Origin: Candidatus Riflebacteria bacterium HGW-Riflebacteria-2 | Lineage (GTDB): Bacteria > Muiribacteriota > Ozemobacteria > Ozemobacterales > Ozemobacteraceae | Assembly (NCBI GenBank): GCA_002839435.1 | Contig: PGYA01000030.1 | Coordinates: 1 to 53,757 of the forward strand | Length of the DNA stretch: 53,757 nucleotides | Direction of reading: 5' to 3' | In this document: positions 24,548 through 33,122 of the stretch, piece after piece | Numbering within the stretch: position 1 is the first letter of the stretch | Layout of the letters: every line of letters starts with the position of its first letter | The notes under the pieces: model-generated | The model's database searches: none | What the model saw: the letters and a program-made list of their open reading frames with translations, nothing else | What the model was told of the DNA's origin: nothing | Translations under genes and position numbers: made by a program

Positions 24548-25678
24548 ATGCTACAGTATTTAACCACATCGTTTATCGCTCTTTTTGACCCGCTCAGAGA
24601 CACCTGGATATGGCCGGGTCTGGTAGAGGTTGGCAAGTTTCTCGGCACTCATCTGATATCCGGCATGCTGCCGGCATTTTTCATTGCTGGCGCTATTTCG
24701 GTTTTTCTCGATAAACAGAGAATAACCAAGTTGATGGGAGCAAAAGCGAACCCGCTGGTAGCATACCCGGTTGCAGCATTCTCTGGCGGCATACTGACGG
24801 TCTGCTCATGTGGGGTTATCCCCATCTTTACCGGAATAATGCAACAGGGCGCTGGAATAGGCCCGGCTTTCACCTTTCTTATGGCTTCTCCGGCAGTAAA
24901 CCTGCTTGCGCTATCCTATACCTATACCCTGCTTGGCAGCAAATTCTTCATGTGGCGGGCAATTCTGGTCATGGCCAGCGCAGTAGCCATAGGTGTCAGC
25001 ATGAAACTCATCTGCGGTGAGGTTGAGCAGCCGGCTGAAACGACTTCAGTGATAATGATGGAAGAAGAAAGTGAGCGCACCGACACCCAGCTGGTGATTT
25101 TTTTCTTCTGGCTGCTTGTGATAACTATTACTTCAACCGGCGTGCTTGACCCACTCATCTTTGCCGGCGCAGAAAAAGTCGGCATTGCCGGCGAGCTTAT
25201 GCCAAGAATGCTGGCGTTGCTGGCTGAAATTGTCGTTCTGACAATAATTTCATTCAGGTGGTTTGAAAAGCCAGAGCTCAAACTATGGATGCGCAAATCG
25301 TATGACCTCTTCTGGATCATATTTCCCAAGGTGCTAGGTGGAATATTCCTCTGTGGGCTTCTCGCCGCCATATTTCCACTGGTTAATTTCATGAAAATTT
25401 TTGACAACAACGATTTTAGTGGAAATTTTGTTGCATCGGTACTGGGAAGTATGATGTACTTTGGTACAATAATTGGTGTTACAGTAGTATCGACCCTGAA
25501 GGATTTTGGTATGCATGAAGGGCCGGCCATGACCCTGTTGTTATCGGCGCCGGCAGTGAGTTTGCCCAGCATACTGGCGATGGCGCCAGTCGCCGGAGCT
25601 AAAAAATCGGCGATATTTTTGGCGCTGGTGATTGTTTTCAGCGCGCTTAGCGGTTATATTTTCGGTATGACGTTCTAA
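24548..25678 (+). CDS. Permease of the DUF318/UPF0718 (ArsP-like) family
   Basis: A 376-residue inner-membrane protein with about eight transmembrane helices arranged in two halves separated by a charged loop (about 165-185, EEESERTD). The first half carries the family signature GGILTVCSCGVIPIF with its Cys-Ser-Cys, followed by GAGIGPAFTFLMASPAVN; the second half repeats the pattern as GPAMTLLLSAPAVSLPS. Members include ArsP, which exports trivalent organoarsenicals, and related putative metal exporters; the Cys pair is the likely metal(loid) ligand. The preceding gene encodes a CxxC redox protein, a common partnership. The substrate here cannot be read from the sequence, and no ArsR-type regulator is adjacent. 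Confidence 0.9.
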   Translation: MLQYLTTSFIALFDPLRDTWIWPGLVEVGKFLGTHLISGMLPAFFIAGAISVFLDKQRITKLMGAKANPLVAYPVAAFSGGILTVCSCGVIPIFTGIMQQGAGIGPAFTFLMASPAVNLLALSYTYTLLGSKFFMWRAILVMASAVAIGVSMKLICGEVEQPAETTSVIMMEEESERTDTQLVIFFFWLLVITITSTGVLDPLIFAGAEKVGIAGELMPRMLALLAEIVVLTIISFRWFEKPELKLWMRKSYDLFWIIFPKVLGGIFLCGLLAAIFPLVNFMKIFDNNDFSGNFVASVLGSMMYFGTIIGVTVVSTLKDFGMHEGPAMTLLLSAPAVSLPSILAMAPVAGAKKSAIFLALVIVFSALSGYIFGMTF

Positions 25679-25711
25679 CGGCCAATGTAAATAACCTGGA
25701 AAGGATAATAT

Positions 25712-26392
25712 ATGGGAGAAGTTACACAAGACCTGGGCCAGATCCAGAAGATAATGGAAAACGGAAATTACGACGAGGCCCGCCCGCTGCTCAAGGAATA
25801 CCTGGCAGCAAACCCCAACGAGCCGCTTGCAATAAGGCTTTATGGCAACACGTTTGCATATACCGGCTTTCTCGGCAAAGCCAAGAAAATCTGGCATGAC
25901 GGCCTGCGCAAGTTTCCTGAAAACATCGACCTTCTCTACAACTACGCGCTGGCGCATTACCTTCAGGGTAATCTTTTTTACGCCAGACGTTACTGGAAAA
26001 AGGCTCTCAAATTCGCTCCCGAAGATTCAGAAATCTATTTCAATCTCGGCCAGATCGCCCGCGACGAAGGCCGTCTCAAGCTGGCTGTCAATTACTGGCG
26101 CAAGGCCCTGCAGTTCAAGCCTGACAATGTCGAAGTGATGAACAATATCGGCGTTGCCTATGCAACGCTGCGAAGCTTTGGCAAAGCAGCAGCCTGGTAT
26201 AAAAAAGCGGTCAACGCCGACAAAAACTACGCTCTCGCCCACTTCAACCTGGCCAATGCGCTGTTTGAAACCGGCGAATTCGAGAATTCGCAGAAGCATG
26301 CTGAAGCGGCGGCCAGACTCGATCCCGCTGCCCACATGGAAACAGTAACACTGCTTCTACGCAAAATTAAGGACAAAAGGGCGGTCAGTTAA
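25712..26392 (+). CDS. TPR-repeat protein
   Basis: A 226-residue soluble protein made of about six TPR units covering most of its length, for example NIDLLYNYALAHYLQGNLFY, then EIYFNLGQIARDEGRLKLAV and EVMNNIGVAYATLRSFGKAA. No signal peptide or membrane helix. AAAGGATA precedes the ATG. It follows the permease by 33 nt and may belong to the same transcript, while its end overlaps the convergent HTH gene by 8 nt. TPRs mediate protein contacts; the partner is not evident. Confidence 0.88.
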   Translation: MGEVTQDLGQIQKIMENGNYDEARPLLKEYLAANPNEPLAIRLYGNTFAYTGFLGKAKKIWHDGLRKFPENIDLLYNYALAHYLQGNLFYARRYWKKALKFAPEDSEIYFNLGQIARDEGRLKLAVNYWRKALQFKPDNVEVMNNIGVAYATLRSFGKAAAWYKKAVNADKNYALAHFNLANALFETGEFENSQKHAEAAARLDPAAHMETVTLLLRKIKDKRAVS

Positions 26393-26909
26393 CCAGCTGA
26401 TCGTCGAGGTCTTCTTCGTCGTTCTCGGCACTCTGCCTGAGATGGCTCATCAAAGCCAGCTCACGATTACGCAGGGTGCTGAGTTCTTTTTCGAGCGTAA
26501 TGTTTTTCGCCTGCGAGATATTGAGTTCCTTGATCAGATGATCATATTTGATCATCAGCGCGCGCAGCTGAACCTGCAGGGTTTCTGCTTCGGTTGAAAC
26601 CGCTGCAAAAGCGGTCAAAAGCCTTTCGCAGGCATTTTCCGGCCGCGCCGGCACATTATCGAGTTCAGGCGTTTTAATCAGTTCGCAAGCTGCAACCGAA
26701 CTTAAAGCGCCACCCTTCTCCAGCTGGCTGATGAAAAGAAGTCGCCGAAACGACACTTCATCAAGAAAGACCTCTTTTTTGCCGTTGCCGGAGTCTTCGC
26801 GGGCAACATTGAGGTAATTACTGTTCTGCTTTATCAGCTTTTGTATCTCTGATGGGCTTATATCAATGATCTTCTGTATCTGATCAATCGAGTATCTTTT
26901 GTCTTTCAT
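26385..26909 (-). CDS. Putative DNA-binding protein: MerR-like HTH plus coiled coil
   Basis: A 174-residue protein. Residues 5-35 (YSIDQIQKIIDISPSEIQKLIKQ) resemble the first helix-turn-helix of MerR/excisionase-type proteins, and residues 45-65 (EVFLDEVSFRRLLFISQLE) match the second half of such domains. A linker leads to a coiled coil (about 108-165) and an acidic tail (EEDLDDQLVN). AGGAAAGGGC precedes the ATG. This layout suits a dimeric regulator or nucleoid-associated protein. It is transcribed alone and convergent with the TPR gene. The HTH call is from sequence pattern only. Confidence 0.65.
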   Translation of the reverse strand: MKDKRYSIDQIQKIIDISPSEIQKLIKQNSNYLNVAREDSGNGKKEVFLDEVSFRRLLFISQLEKGGALSSVAACELIKTPELDNVPARPENACERLLTAFAAVSTEAETLQVQLRALMIKYDHLIKELNISQAKNITLEKELSTLRNRELALMSHLRQSAENDEEDLDDQLVN

Positions 26910-27054
26910 CTGCCCTTTCCTGCGAAGTGAATTTGCACTATCTATCGAATGAGCAGGCTGTTTTGGTAAGAACTATTTTGCATTAATCAAAAAAAGCAGA
27001 TTTCCGGGCGCAGCAAAGCAGTTAAAAAAAAGTTTGAAGAGAAAAAGGGACCTA

Positions 27055-28101
27055 TCAGTCCGGGCGTTTTACCAGCAGACGCTCAACCTCTGAACCTGGC
27101 TCTTTCATGCCGATGGAATCAGAATAGATTGCGGTCACCCGGTATGTGCCGATTGAACTGCCAACCGAGACATTCAGGTCGCTGCTGTTGTATTTAACCA
27201 GGGCTGAACCACCAGCGCCCGAGGAATATACCTGGAGCAGCTCAAGATATTCGCCGCCGGCAAATTTAACCACCTGCACATTATTGATAACTGAACACTG
27301 GTCGCTCAACCAGATCTTATTATCCTTGGGATGGCTGACAGTAATGTTCATTGAAACAAGAATTCGTTTATTAGCCACCGGGTATTTATCGCCATCTTTG
27401 GTGACAACAACACCGCGAAGCTCTTCGATTTCAAAAGTGTTAACTTCGACGGTATTAACATCACTTATAATTTCACGAGAACGTTTTATCGGCAACGTAG
27501 GATTAAATTCATCGGTCAAGCCATACACACGGTCACTCGAGCCTCTGGTATCGTAAGTTTTCTCGCGCTCAATAATGAAGAGTGAGCCCAGGCCACTGGT
27601 GGAATAGTGTGAAGACGGCTTGAGCACCAGCTCAACCCAGTTAATGACACCCGCGGTGTATCCGGTATCAAGATCCTTTTCAGGTTCACAGGCTGGAAAA
27701 TACATTATGGTCTGCGTCTGAAAACTCGGCCTTATCATGTTTCCATCGCTGATGGTATGCATGTCAAATGCTTCACTGTCATTTATCTCCATCTTACGCA
27801 GGCGACCACTGATGTCATACTCGCGTTTTTCCTTGAATGAAGTTACAGTCTCATTACCACCGCTGTCTCTTACTATTGTTGAAGGATATGATGTCTTTTT
27901 CAGCATATCGGTTATCGCACGCGTGCCGTTGCGCAGCTGGGTTATCCCCTGCTGAATCCAGAAGCCTTTCTCTGTCTCGCGGCGTGAATAGCTCAAAATA
28001 CTGTTGGCTGAGGCGAACAACAGGCTCAGCATAGCTACTGCCAGCATAGTCTCCAAAAGCGTTACGCCGCTGTGCCTGCTGCCAGTCCGCAAGCTGTTCA
28101 T
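27055..28101 (-). CDS. PilW/GspJ-like minor pseudopilin
   Basis: A 348-residue protein with the class III prepilin signal HSGVTLLETMLAVAMLSLLF: Gly-1, Glu+5 and the hydrophobic helix are intact. The large soluble C-terminal domain (about 45-348) is beta-rich and carries no motif that I recognise; its size suits a PilW/GspJ-type minor pilin. It is the third gene of a coupled set: its ATG overlaps the preceding PilX-like gene by 4 nt (ATGA). Minor pseudopilins prime fibre assembly and sit at the tip. Confidence 0.82.
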   Translation of the reverse strand: MNSLRTGSRHSGVTLLETMLAVAMLSLLFASANSILSYSRRETEKGFWIQQGITQLRNGTRAITDMLKKTSYPSTIVRDSGGNETVTSFKEKREYDISGRLRKMEINDSEAFDMHTISDGNMIRPSFQTQTIMYFPACEPEKDLDTGYTAGVINWVELVLKPSSHYSTSGLGSLFIIEREKTYDTRGSSDRVYGLTDEFNPTLPIKRSREIISDVNTVEVNTFEIEELRGVVVTKDGDKYPVANKRILVSMNITVSHPKDNKIWLSDQCSVINNVQVVKFAGGEYLELLQVYSSGAGGSALVKYNSSDLNVSVGSSIGTYRVTAIYSDSIGMKEPGSEVERLLVKRPD

Positions 28102-28640
28102 TTGATACCTCCAGTAAATCTGGAAACTATCATTTCTTCGATCAGCTCATCAGAACCCTGCTTGGTGACGCCGCTGTCTACCTCGGATTTAACGACGACC
28201 CGGTAACCGTCCTGAATCATCTTCATGCTCTTATGTGACCCGGTAAGCCCGATGCTTTCAACAAGATATTTTCCACCATAGGGAAAACTCAAATCCGGCG
28301 ACTTTGCCGGATCGAACAAATCATAGCCTTCCTGTTCCGTGCGAAAGACACCCATGGCCAGTTGCACATGATCGGTAGAATCGATGTCTTCAAGAGGATT
28401 GCCGTTTCCGCCTGCTGCGAAATATTCGTATAACTCTTTCGGGAGCAGGCGAATCTTGAGCTTAGCATGCTGCATGGCGGAGTGCGCGAGATAGTAAGCC
28501 TGCATCTGATAGAGAGTCTGCTTGTTCTGATAGGCGAGATTTGTGTTTGAACTAGCCATAAAAGCGAAGATGGTCGCGATTGAAAAGGCAAAAACGAGCA
28601 CAAGTACAACTGCCATACCTGAATTTCTACGCATTTTCAA
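28098..28640 (-). CDS. PilX/GspK-like minor pseudopilin
   Basis: A 180-residue protein. The N-terminus RRNSGMAVVLVLVFAFSIATIFAFMA is a prepilin-like signal with Gly before a hydrophobic helix but no Glu at +5, as is usual for PilX/GspK tip subunits. A conserved-looking segment QMQAYYLAHSAMQHAKLKI follows, the A.Y.A.S..Q....L pattern seen in PilX. It overlaps the upstream PilV-like and downstream PilW-like genes by 4 nt each, so the three are made together, in the order V-X-W found in pilus minor-pilin operons. Confidence 0.82.
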   Translation of the reverse strand: MKMRRNSGMAVVLVLVFAFSIATIFAFMASSNTNLAYQNKQTLYQMQAYYLAHSAMQHAKLKIRLLPKELYEYFAAGGNGNPLEDIDSTDHVQLAMGVFRTEQEGYDLFDPAKSPDLSFPYGGKYLVESIGLTGSHKSMKMIQDGYRVVVKSEVDSGVTKQGSDELIEEMIVSRFTGGIK

Positions 28641-29269
28641 CCTTCCAGATCAGATTTGAAAGCAACCAGAAAAATGCTGTTTGCCCGTGGATCGTCTTTG
28701 GGATCAACATTTTTGGTATTCGACCACTTAACCTGCACCACTATCTTCTTCATCAGGTTGTATTTGCCATAACTGTCTTTGGGCACCAGATCCTTGATTT
28801 GAAAATACTGCCGAGTCTTGCCCGGTAGATCCATGGTGAATTGAATCGGTGCTCCTGACGAATCCTGGTCGAGGTCAACGACTTTGACTCTTGCCCTGAA
28901 CATGAAACCCTTGCGGCACTGATAGAGCCCGTCACCCTGAAAAATATCGACATCAGGAGTTTCGCAACCGGTGCCAAACATCTGAGGAACAGCCTTCTTG
29001 ATGAAAGCCTTTATGCCGGTGACATTTTTTCTGTCTTCAAATGTACACGGGTTCCCGGCACCAATTGCCTGCCATGGCATCTGAAACATCAGTGAGTCCA
29101 TGATGAACTTGGCACGCGAAATTGCTATTGTCTCAGTGTAGAAGCGCTCTGTATCTTTGACCGAACCAGTCAAAAATTGAAATACCGGCAGCACGACAAG
29201 CCCGAGAATCAGGAATGCCAGGCAAACCTCAACGAAAGTTATGCCGGTTTTTCTCAAAGTTTTATTCAT
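28637..29269 (-). CDS. PilV/GspI-like minor pseudopilin
   Basis: A 210-residue protein with a canonical class III signal: KTGITFVEVCLAFLILGLVVLP, with Gly-1 and Glu+5. The soluble domain contains two Cys (near NPCTFED and GTGCETP) that could form a disulfide, and a C-terminal beta-rich part. First gene of the V-X-W set; the weak upstream GAG and the distance to the preceding terminator (29319-29350) suggest that the promoter lies in the AT-rich 29270-29320 stretch, but no clear pair of hexamers is seen. Confidence 0.82.
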   Translation of the reverse strand: MNKTLRKTGITFVEVCLAFLILGLVVLPVFQFLTGSVKDTERFYTETIAISRAKFIMDSLMFQMPWQAIGAGNPCTFEDRKNVTGIKAFIKKAVPQMFGTGCETPDVDIFQGDGLYQCRKGFMFRARVKVVDLDQDSSGAPIQFTMDLPGKTRQYFQIKDLVPKDSYGKYNLMKKIVVQVKWSNTKNVDPKDDPRANSIFLVAFKSDLEG

Positions 29270-29318
29270 TAAAATAATCTCTTATCTATAAAGATAACAT
29301 AAACTGCTGTAGTCTGCT

Positions 29319-29350
29319 AAAAAAAATCGCCAGGAAGTTTCCTCCCTGGC
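29319..29350 (-). terminator. Rho-independent terminator after the secreted-protein pair
   Basis: Minus-strand hairpin of about 9 bp (arms 29342-29350 and 29329-29337, one G-T pair) with a GAAA loop, followed by GA and eight T. It separates the 29.4-31.7 kb genes from the pseudopilin operon. Confidence 0.85.
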
Positions 29351-29371
29351 AATCTTGTTAGGACTGTGGTC

Positions 29372-30388
29372 TTATTTTATGAATTTGAGAGGAACAAACA
29401 GAACTTGTCGATTGCCTGTAGTGTCAGCAGCATCAACAAAGATGTGCGGATTATCAGGCAAATCAAGGGTTGCCAGATCAATAGTTTCTTCATTGATCGG
29501 GCCAACGGGGATTGGTTCACCGCCAGCAGCGTTGCAGATGCCATATTTGAGCTTGGTATTGTCAAGCTTGTAGTTGTCGCCACCAATTACTCTTATAGTA
29601 AGTTTGGCGTCAGGAGCAACCTTTACGGCGACCTGCGCGGCCGCAACGATCATGTTGGGACCAAGCTCAAGGGCTTCGACGACAACTTCCTTGTCTACGG
29701 CATCGAAAAGACCACCTGAAAAATAAACGTTGGCTGTCTTGGGCAACGGATATTTATCGGGCGGATATTCAACCGGCCAGAATGAACCGCTTTTGCCTTT
29801 TTCAACTGAGATTTCGAGGCCACAGAGCGGCGGCGTGATATCAAGAACCTTGATATCCCTGCCAGAGCTGGAGTTGGCATACGAAACCTTACTGCGCCCA
29901 GGTTCGGGGGCATCATAGCGAAGCCTTCTCGCCATGTGGCAGGTTACGGAACCTTTGCCGGTAGGGGTGGTCGGAATGACTACCATCTGGTTTGCCGCCA
30001 GGCCCGGGGTAGTCGAGGCATTGAAGTTCTGGTTCTTTTCCCAGTCGATGAAATACCATGATACTGCTGCTGAGGCATCCCAGCGCGGGTTGGGGATTTC
30101 CTGGTCGTTGGCGTGCGTTGGCGGATCATTATCGAAAATGGCAGTGTCGGCAACCAGAACCAGCGGGACATCTTCGGTTACGGTCGCTGGAACAGCTTCG
30201 CCATTCTCGAGATAGATGGACAACGGCAAGGTCGGAGTAAGATCGGTCGGGTAAGGACTAAGCTCGACTCCTTTGAGCCAGGGCGTCTTTTCGAGGTTAA
30301 CAGGAGCCCCGGTGGGGGGCTCCTGAGCACTAACCATCGAACCGAACATCACAACTGCTGCAAATATTGCTATTTTAATTTTTTTCAT
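29372..30388 (-). CDS. Secreted beta-rich protein, related to its upstream neighbour
   Basis: A 338-residue exported protein: signal peptide MKKIKIAIFAAVVMFGSMVSA (1-21). The mature part is rich in Pro, Asp, Thr and Val and looks all-beta. A segment DIKVLDITPPLCGLEI near the middle and an ending that reads FVDAADTTGNRQVLFVPLKF are echoed in the neighbouring 30.4-31.7 kb product (VLVHDVTPPDMWIAF and AMDKSGNLTTVRMPLHI), so the two look like paralogues. Located directly upstream of the minor pseudopilin operon but separated from it by a terminator. Secretion through or attachment to the pilus-like system is possible but unproven. Confidence 0.75.
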   Translation of the reverse strand: MKKIKIAIFAAVVMFGSMVSAQEPPTGAPVNLEKTPWLKGVELSPYPTDLTPTLPLSIYLENGEAVPATVTEDVPLVLVADTAIFDNDPPTHANDQEIPNPRWDASAAVSWYFIDWEKNQNFNASTTPGLAANQMVVIPTTPTGKGSVTCHMARRLRYDAPEPGRSKVSYANSSSGRDIKVLDITPPLCGLEISVEKGKSGSFWPVEYPPDKYPLPKTANVYFSGGLFDAVDKEVVVEALELGPNMIVAAAQVAVKVAPDAKLTIRVIGGDNYKLDNTKLKYGICNAAGGEPIPVGPINEETIDLATLDLPDNPHIFVDAADTTGNRQVLFVPLKFIK

Positions 30389-30409
30389 GATTCTGCAAAA
30401 TACCCCTGT

Positions 30410-31741
30410 TTACTGATTTCTGCCACCTTCAAAGGCGGCCTGAATGTTCACGATGTGAAGGGGCATTCTTACAGTTGTCAGATTACCTGATTTGTCCATG
30501 GCCTTCGATACGAAGAAATATTCTGGCTGATCTTTGTAATCTTCGCGAGGATAGTTAGGAACGCGGAACAGGTAGGCCTTGCCATCTTTTTCGACTTCCT
30601 TGCCATCAGCAGTTTCGATGCGGCAGGCAACTTCAGCGGTGTTTCCGCGGTTGTTGCCGTTGTCAACCGACATGGCTGCGAAAATGAAAGGAACGTTACG
30701 TCTAACGAAAACACCCTTGAGAGCATCGTTATCGCCGCCGGCAATGTGAATCTGGCGGGTCGCGGTTTCTTCATTGAGAGTCTTTGATTCAACTGTCTTG
30801 GTTTCGAATTTAGGAGCGCCGCGATCGTTGAAGAGAGCGCCGGCAACTGAAAGGCGTGCGGTCTTCTTCCAGGGCTCAAGGTTGCGTTCATCATTAGTGC
30901 CTTCATCTACAAAAACATAGCTGGCGTCTTCGAATTCATCTGCCTTCTGTGAGAAGGGGCGACCAAGGTTGGCCACGATCTTTTCGACCATCTTGTTCTT
31001 GAGTTCCTGTTCGGTAGCGGCCATATCGATATTACCGGCACCTTCCTGGAAAGCAATCCACATGTCGGGCGGGGTTACGTCATGGACGAGAACACCCATA
31101 GCCTGATTGGCGGTAACAACCTTGGCGCCACCCTCAGCGGTTTCGCCATTTTCGCCGACCAGGGCTTCATCGGTCTGATCGCCGCCGGCTGCTTCTTCAC
31201 CGTCTTCATCTTCGTTACCAGTGGTGACATCTTCAGCCCCTTCGCCGCCGTCACCCTGTCTGGCGCCGCCGTTACCGATCTGATATTCACCCGGCGCAAA
31301 AAATTTGCCGCCGTTACCGGCCATATTGGTGTTGACCGAAGATACGGTCTGGAAATTACCATCAGCATCTTTTACCTTGGTATCCCAGGTGATGTTGGGG
31401 TCGCCCTCAAAAGTAGCGCCTTCGGCGACTTCGCCAGCGTCTTCTTTGTAGAGGATAGAGTGTTCATGCTGTTCGTAGAAAACGTCTTCGATAGCGTTAA
31501 CAAGGCCTCTATCGGGATCGCCACCGCGGAAATTAGCGGGCATCACGAACTTGTCGGGTTTCATCTCGAGCGTCATATCGACGCTACTGGGTATTTCTAC
31601 CGGCTCTGCGGTAGTCGTATCTTCGGTGGCAGCTTCGTCGTTAGCAGCCGCGGGATCAGTGGTTTCGTCCTGGGCAGATATCACCACTGCAAAAGAAAAG
31701 AAAACCGCAAACACAAACAAAAACACTCCAAACTTTTTCAT
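30410..31741 (-). CDS. Secreted protein with acidic Gly/Glu-rich insert
   Basis: A 443-residue exported protein. The start at 31741 is set by GGAGG 7 nt upstream and gives the signal peptide MKKFGVFLFVFAVFFSFAVV (to about residue 24). An acidic Thr/Ala/Glu-rich start (DETTDPAAANDEAATED) is followed by a domain with a DP/WD pattern, then a highly acidic Gly/Glu/Asp stretch (about 150-205), then a VHDVTPPD segment and a beta-rich C-terminal domain ending in DKSGNLTTVRMPL. The acidic stretches could bind calcium. Followed after 21 nt by a smaller paralogue. No known family recognised. Confidence 0.75.
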   Translation of the reverse strand: MKKFGVFLFVFAVFFSFAVVISAQDETTDPAAANDEAATEDTTTAEPVEIPSSVDMTLEMKPDKFVMPANFRGGDPDRGLVNAIEDVFYEQHEHSILYKEDAGEVAEGATFEGDPNITWDTKVKDADGNFQTVSSVNTNMAGNGGKFFAPGEYQIGNGGARQGDGGEGAEDVTTGNEDEDGEEAAGGDQTDEALVGENGETAEGGAKVVTANQAMGVLVHDVTPPDMWIAFQEGAGNIDMAATEQELKNKMVEKIVANLGRPFSQKADEFEDASYVFVDEGTNDERNLEPWKKTARLSVAGALFNDRGAPKFETKTVESKTLNEETATRQIHIAGGDNDALKGVFVRRNVPFIFAAMSVDNGNNRGNTAEVACRIETADGKEVEKDGKAYLFRVPNYPREDYKDQPEYFFVSKAMDKSGNLTTVRMPLHIVNIQAAFEGGRNQ

Positions 31742-32049
31742 AGTTCCCTCCATATTTAAATTCCTCTTAATCATTTCCGGGCGACTGCCAAACACTGGCT
31801 TTAACGTCCTTCAATGAACAATACGTAGCAATGCAGCCAAACGTTACAAATATTACCGCCGGTTCTGATATTTTGCTTTAATCTGTCTATGCATGCGGGA
31901 GAGCCCCGAATAATATCATGTTGCTGTGTACACCGGTCGTTAATTTTCATTATAGGCCTATGCCATAAAATAGTGCAACTAATTTATTACCTGGCAAAAT
32001 TACTGAAGTTATGCTTAGCCATAGATGCTACAACTATATAAGGCGAAGC
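31742..32049. other. Intergenic region between divergent genes, 31.74-32.1 kb
   Basis: About 365 nt separate the secreted-protein gene and fabH. It is AT-rich toward fabH. Apart from the fabH promoter (32050-32078) and the Shine-Dalgarno sequences I find no gene, tRNA or convincing hairpin; the promoter of the minus-strand gene is not clear. Confidence 0.6.
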
Positions 32050-32078
32050 TTGACTTGGCTTATATGATAAAGTATTAT
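32050..32078 (+). promoter_or_regulatory. Promoter of fabH
   Basis: -35 TTGACT (32050-32055), 17-nt spacer, -10 TATTAT (32073-32078); start of transcription about 32085, leaving a 23-nt leader with AAGGAG before the ATG at 32108. Confidence 0.75.
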
Positions 32079-32107
32079 GCGGCAGCATTAACCTTTTAAG
32101 GAGTCAC

Positions 32108-33121
32108 ATGAAAGCGTTAAGAAAAGCCGTTGTTTCCGGCACAGGAATCAGCCTCCCCGACAAGGTTCTCACAAACCAGGATCTCGAAAAAATCGTCGAC
32201 ACAACCGATGAGTGGATAATCAGCCGCACAGGCATCAGAGAGAGACGCCAGATACCTGAAGGCCAGACCCTGCTTGAGCTTTCCATCCCAGCCGCACGCC
32301 AGGCCATAGCAAATGCAGGTCTCACGCCACTCGACATCGATCTTATAATATATGCAACTTTTACCCCTGACTATCAGGTGCCATCAACCGCCTGCCTTCT
32401 CCAGGACAAACTTGGCTGCACGAGAGCCGGCGCCTTTGATCTCCAGGCGGCCTGCACTGGCTATGTCTATGCCTCTTCAATTGCTGCGCAGTTTATCGCC
32501 ACTTCTGTTTACAACAACATACTGGTAATTGGCGGCGATATTACCACGCGCATTCTCGATTTTACCGACCGCAACACCTGCGTTCTCTTTGGCGACGGCG
32601 TAGGAGCTACCGTATACTCCCCGGCCAGCGGCGATCAGGGAGTCTTTGACAACATCCTCGGCGCCATTGGAAGCGGCGGCGAATATATCATGATCGAAGC
32701 CGGCGGTTCTGCCAGACGACCAACCGAAGAAATGATCAGAAACCGCGAGCACTATCTCAAGATCAATGGCAAAGAAGTGTTCAAATTTTCAACCAAGATA
32801 GTCGGCGATATCATAGAAGAGCTACTCAAGCGCAACAACCTGACACTGGATGATATCGCCCTGATTGTACCTCACCAGGCCAATATCAGAATTCTGGAAT
32901 CAGCGGCAAAGAGATTTAAATGCCCGCTTGACAAGTTTTATCTTAATATTGACCGCTACGGCAACACAGTGGCAGCATCAATACCGCTTGCGATGCACGA
33001 TGCTCTAAAAGAAGGCCGTATCAAGGAAAACGACATAATAATGCTTGTCGGTTTTGGTGGTGGGCTTACCTATGGCGCCATGCCGATAAAATGGGGTTCC
33101 TACACCAATCCCAAAGACTGA
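32108..33121 (+). CDS. fabH: Beta-ketoacyl-ACP synthase III
   Basis: A 337-residue FabH. It condenses an acyl-CoA primer with malonyl-ACP to begin type II fatty acid synthesis. The catalytic triad is present: Cys116 (DLQAACTGY), His256 (VPHQANIRI) and Asn286 (YGNTVAAS). TTDEWIISRTGIRERR near the N-terminus is the family signature. A strong promoter and AAGGAG precede it. The usual fabD/fabG/acpP neighbours are absent; instead a ferredoxin gene starts 1 nt after the stop, so this may be a stand-alone or specialised KAS III. Confidence 0.95.
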   Translation: MKALRKAVVSGTGISLPDKVLTNQDLEKIVDTTDEWIISRTGIRERRQIPEGQTLLELSIPAARQAIANAGLTPLDIDLIIYATFTPDYQVPSTACLLQDKLGCTRAGAFDLQAACTGYVYASSIAAQFIATSVYNNILVIGGDITTRILDFTDRNTCVLFGDGVGATVYSPASGDQGVFDNILGAIGSGGEYIMIEAGGSARRPTEEMIRNREHYLKINGKEVFKFSTKIVGDIIEELLKRNNLTLDDIALIVPHQANIRILESAAKRFKCPLDKFYLNIDRYGNTVAASIPLAMHDALKEGRIKENDIIMLVGFGGGLTYGAMPIKWGSYTNPKD

Positions 33122-33122
33122 T

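Noticed and set aside
24922..25572. Minus-strand frame opposite the permease
   Set aside because: Shadow of a membrane protein with the CSC signature on the plus strand.
31082..31759. Plus-strand frame opposite the acidic secreted protein
   Set aside because: Caused by the skewed codons of the acidic repeats on the other strand.
31742..32107. tRNA or small RNA gene
   Set aside because: No cloverleaf or TTCGA-type arm is found here; I also see none elsewhere in the window.
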